Source: Fagopyrum homotropicum | Lineage: Eukaryota > Streptophyta > Magnoliopsida > Caryophyllales > Polygonaceae | Assembly (NCBI GenBank): GCA_033239125.1 | Contig: BSWB01000001.1 | Location: 162,711,481 to 162,775,480, forward strand | Direction of reading: 5' to 3' | DNA length: 64,000 bases | In this document: in pieces, positions 60,555 through 64,000 of the stretch | Layout of the letters: each line of letters opens with the position of its first letter | Numbering within the stretch: the first letter of the stretch is position 1 | Made by a program: the position numbers and the translations under genes | Notes under the pieces: model-generated | What the model saw: only the letters and a program-made list of their open reading frames with translations | Told to the model about the DNA's origin: nothing | The model's database searches: none

Positions 60555-62729
60555 TTGGATCATTGGCCAATGGCCATGATCATGTCGGCCTATGTCATCA
60601 TTAGGCTTCTTTCTCCATCTCACAACTTCTTGATCCCATTTCAAAATCTAACTTGCATCCCACCAGACTACACCAAGCTAAAAAGCTTTGGATGTCTTTG
60701 TTTCCCTTGGCTCAAACCCTATACACATCATAAACTCGAAAACAAGTCCATCATATGTGTCTTCATAGGTTATTCCACAACACAAAGAGCATATCAATGC
60801 CTTGATTTAGTCAACAACCGGGTATACACATCGAGACATGTTCGATTTGTTGAAGATGTCCTCCCTTACAGCCAAATGAATGAGGACATTGGGGCATCGC
60901 ACTTAGACACAAACGAATGGGCAACCATTGGATTACCTCTCCTAAACCCGAACACTAGTATATATATTCCCACTACTTCCTCCTCCACTCCTACATCACT
61001 CCAGCCTGCACCACAGAACATGCCCTTCCCTCCGTCATCATCACCAACAGTCAGAACTTTACCTGAACCACCCATTTGGCCACAACCACGTCCTGTAGTG
61101 GTAACGAGATCGCGTAATAATGTCACAAAACCTATTCAGCGACTCAATCTCCATGCCACTGCTGCTCCTACCCAACTGATTGAACCTAATTCCATCACTC
61201 AAGCCTTAAAGAACCCTGAGTGGAAACGGGCTATCCAGAATGAGTTTGACACTCTGAGGTTGAACAAAACCTGGGAACTAGTTTCCCCTACTGATCATAT
61301 TACCGTAGTTTGTTGTAAGTGGATTTATTGCGTTAAATATAATCCAAAGGGTAGTGTTGGCAGGCCAAAAGCAAGGCTTGTCGCCAAGGGCTTTCACCAA
61401 CGTCCAGGTTGTGATTACACCGAGACATTCAGCCCCGTTGTCAAGCCCGTAACTGTCAGACTTATTCTTCACTTGGTTGTTTCCAATCGCTGGTCCTTGA
61501 GGCTACTAGACATTAACAATGCGTTTTTGCAAGGCACTCTGATGGAAGATGGTTATATGAGTCAACCTGTTGGATTCATTGATAAGGATAATCCACATCA
61601 TGTGTGTAAGTTGAACAAGGCAATTTATGGCCTAAAACAGGCTCCGAGGGCGTGGTATAACGAACTTCGAGTGTTCTTGTTAAGAATCGGGTTCAAAAAT
61701 TCAGTTGTTGATGCATCATTCTTTATCCATGTTTGTGATAAGGATGTTATATATCTTCTTGTGTACGTAGATGATATAATTGTCACATGCAGCAACCATG
61801 GAAGACTTGAGAAGATCATTGCAGTCCTTGCCAACAGATTCTCACTTAAGGACTTAGGCAAACTCTCATATTTCCTTGGTGTAGAGGTCACCAACAATAC
61901 TTCGGGCTTACTATCCCAAAAAAGATACATTTTGTACCTACTAGAAAAGGCGAGCATGAGTGATGCTAAACCGGTCTCCTCTCCACTGCAGCTTAGCGAT
62001 CTACTTCCAACCACCCATGGCACTGTCTTACCCACCCCAACGGACCACAGGATGATAGTTGGAAGTCTTCAGTACCTATATTTGACTAGACCTGATGTTG
62101 GTTTCTTTGTGAACAAATTGTCACAGTTCATGTACTCACCGACGTCCAATCAGTGGCTTTCTCTGAAGAGGGTTCTCAAATACCTTGCTGGTTCCCTTGA
62201 CCTTGGAGTCCAAATAAGTGCAAGCAATACCTCTAATATCCATGCCTTCTCTTATACTGATTGGGTTGGTGATAAAGCTGACTATGTCTCGACAACAGGA
62301 TATATAGTGTACATTGGTAACACACCAATAAGGTGGAGCTCCAAAAAGCAAAGGTCGGTGGCAAGGTCGTCAATAGAAGTAGAGTACAAGGCCTTAGCAG
62401 ATACTGTATCAGAGATTATATGGATCACTCAGTTCTTAGATGAACTTCACCAACCGTCAACTCTTCCACCAATATATTGTGACAATCTTAGTGCAATGTC
62501 CTTGTCTGCCAACCCAGTTTTTCATTCAAGAATAAAGCATATAACTCTCGCCTATCACTTTGTAGGTGAGCAAGTCAAGTCCAACCGGCTACGAGTAAGC
62601 TTTGTTTCTACAGATGACCAGCTCACAAACATACTAACCAAACGTTTGATACGGTTCAAGTTTCAAACAATGTTACGCAAGTTACAACTCATTCCTGTGG
62701 CTTCACTTGAGGGGGAATGTCAACCATAA
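60555..62729 (+). pseudogene. Copia integrase end, reverse transcriptase and RNase H
   Basis: A long open frame of 724 codons in the original pol order: integrase C-terminal part (FGCLCFPWLKPY), RT with KWIYCVKYNPKG, LVAKGFHQRPGCDYTETFSP, catalytic LLVYVDDIIV, then RNase H with STTGYIVYIG and SIEVEYKALA. It runs 12 bases into the 3' LTR. The RT and RNase H boxes look usable, but the frameshifts upstream break the polyprotein. Confidence 0.88.
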
Positions 62730-62871
62730 TATCTCAACTACCTTGTTAAGAGAGATATTAGGGTTAGTTCAGATACTAGGGTTAGTTCAGATTCGATCCT
62801 TATCATTATATGTATATATAACCCTCTCAGATCTCTTCAATAAAATAAGCTTGGTCATTCAGTCGCTTATA
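62718..62871 (+). repeat. Copia 3' LTR
   Basis: 154 bp, starting TGTCAACC after the purine tract GAGGGGGAA, and followed by TTTAC. Confidence 0.92.
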
Positions 62872-62929
62872 TTTACTACTGAATTTTGGAAATCTAAACT
62901 GTATTACTAATGTAAATTCGATTTTCAAC

Positions 62930-63490
62930 TCCGTAATTGATCTCCAAGGATTTTCCTAATGATTTAAAGCAGTTGGTTTCGAGTCCCGTATACGCTTCCA
63001 CTAGGTTCGGCGAGTTACCCGAGCTTCTAGTCATCCAAAAGCTCTTTGGAGACCGGTATGCTCACAAATTCGCCACTGGTTCAGTCTATGCTCACAAATT
63101 CCCACTAGTTCAGTCGAGTTGCTTCCCGGAAATCTTGTCAATCCAGGTCTTTTTCTTTCTATTTCTGTTTGAGTCTTGTAATTCGCCACTGGTTCAGTCG
63201 AGTTGCCTTCCTAGTTTTTCTCCACTTTTAGCTTAGAGAGGTTAGCTCCCATGTTAGTGAGAAGTTCGGTTATATTTTGGATTTTCATTACAATTTTTGT
63301 GCGTTATTTTGAAGATTGGATACCTACTGAATTTTTTTTTCCTTCAATTTAATGAAGATGACCGAGAAGTTGTGAATCAACTATGTATCCGACTATGCGA
63401 CGAACTGATTACTAGACGAGATAATCCGTGAATGCTTCTTCAAACTATACTCCATGCAGTCGAATACAATCCATCTTCCAAGGTTTATAT
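62930..63490 (+). pseudogene. IST1-like (ESCRT-III associated) gene fragment, decayed
   Basis: Frame 62940-63090 reads FPNDLKQLVSSPVYASTRF-GELPELLVIQKLFGDRY, which follows the IST1/Vps4-regulator domain pattern ('CP.dL..av.Sl.yAs.R..dlPEL..i..lF..rYG..f'). A second piece at about 63350-63480, after an acceptor-like site, reads MTEKL-stop-INYVSDY and LLDEIIRE with stops and a frameshift. The word GGTTCAGTC with its neighbours is repeated three times (63068-63210). The N-terminal half of the domain is not found left of the copia element. A functional gene is unlikely. Confidence 0.5.
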
Positions 63491-64000
63491 TTCTTCTCAA
63501 TAGCATTTGATCAAAATTTCACCAGCACAATTAGCACTCAACAATTACCATAACATAATTATGTCGTAATATTCGGTGTCCAACATCAAAGGAATCATCA
63601 GATGCAAAAAAATCTGAGCAAAATCTGAGTAATTTTCAGTTTGTGTATTCCAAAGAGTTGTTCATGGATCATTATGATAATCGATTTTATCTTATTGGAC
63701 TATATAATAAATATTAGGCAACGTCCAAAATTTTAAAGCAACTAATTCATCTTTTTTATCTTGAATTTTTTTTAACAATGATGTTATGTTTATTTCACGT
63801 TAATTTGAATTTTTTTTATCTTTAGTTTTTATTTGCTTTGGTGTTTCGGATATTTTCGAACAAAAGGCATTTATAAGTATTAAAGTGTTTTACATGTAAT
63901 ATTGGTGTATAGATCAAAAATATTTTCAAAGGCCCGTTTGTTGAGCTTCAGCCCATTAGTAAGAATAAGTCCAGCCCAATAGGCCCAATAACTTAAACGT
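63491..64000. other. Right end of window, nothing recognised
   Basis: AT-rich sequence. The last 60 bp contain GGCCCGTTTGTTGAGC and GCCCAATAGGCCCAATAA, of the kind found at transposon ends, but no second end lies inside the window. Confidence 0.4.

Larger units (their letters stand above)
32111..62871 (+). mobile_element. Ty1/copia retrotransposon, host of the nest
   Basis: The 5' LTR (32111-32264) and 3' LTR (62718-62871) are both 154 bp and differ at about 10 positions. TTTAC flanks the outside of both (32106-32110, 62872-62876). A primer site TGGTATTAGAGG follows the 5' LTR at 32265, and a purine tract GAGGGGGAA precedes the 3' LTR. The internal region resumes at 59110 after a 26-kb gypsy block. 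Without that block the element is about 4.4 kb. LTRs start TG and end TA instead of CA. The coding region is broken, so it is no longer autonomous. Confidence 0.93.

Noticed and set aside
63900..64000. Transposon end near the right edge
   Set aside because: GGCCCGTTTGTTGAGC resembles MITE ends, but no partner terminus is inside the window.

Overview
The window looks like nuclear DNA of a flowering plant, probably a eudicot. It is AT-rich and gene-poor, its genes carry introns with GT-AG junctions, and it is dominated by plant transposon types: Athila-like Ty3/gypsy elements primed by tRNA-Asp, Ty1/copia, L1-type LINEs, TRIMs, Tourist-like MITEs, Helitrons and a Mutator-like foldback element. 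I could not name the species.

Region by region. At 1-933 (minus) lie the first three exons of a GDSL esterase/lipase gene that runs off the left edge. From 934 to about 24.6 kb there is intergenic sequence made of small and decayed mobile elements: a TRIM with a MITE inside its LTR, a Helitron, a 1.03-kb Mutator-like foldback element, a 5'-truncated LINE with a 19-bp target duplication, two more retroposed LINE-type inserts with poly(A) tails, a TRIM solo LTR with its unoccupied site preserved in a nearby duplication, and a copia gag relic. At 24667-30510 (plus) is the only complete host gene, a four-exon BODYGUARD-type alpha/beta hydrolase of 478 residues (cuticle formation). Its introns hold MITE-type repeats.

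From 32106 to 62876 the sequence is one nest of LTR retrotransposons. A Ty1/copia element (154-bp LTRs, duplication TTTAC) was split in gag by an Athila-like gypsy element (here called A) in reverse orientation. A carries remains of a second related element (B). Within these are a forward solo LTR (D, duplication GCAAT), another forward solo LTR of a different gypsy family (E, duplication CCTCC), and, inside E, a complete young Athila-like element (C, duplication CCGGT) with 1836-bp LTRs that differ at about 8 positions and an uninterrupted gag-pol frame of about 1,914 codons. The copia LTRs differ at about 10 of 154 positions, so the order of insertion agrees with the nesting. Right of the nest is a decayed IST1-like fragment, then unassigned intergenic DNA.

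The least expected signals are inside the gypsy LTRs. A 14-base word (ACCGGGTAAGTCTC) occurs four times in each of the LTRs of A, B and C. GC-rich palindromic words specific to each family are shared between LTR hairpins and protein-coding linkers. A stretch between pol and the 3' LTR is conserved between families although it has no evident reading frame.
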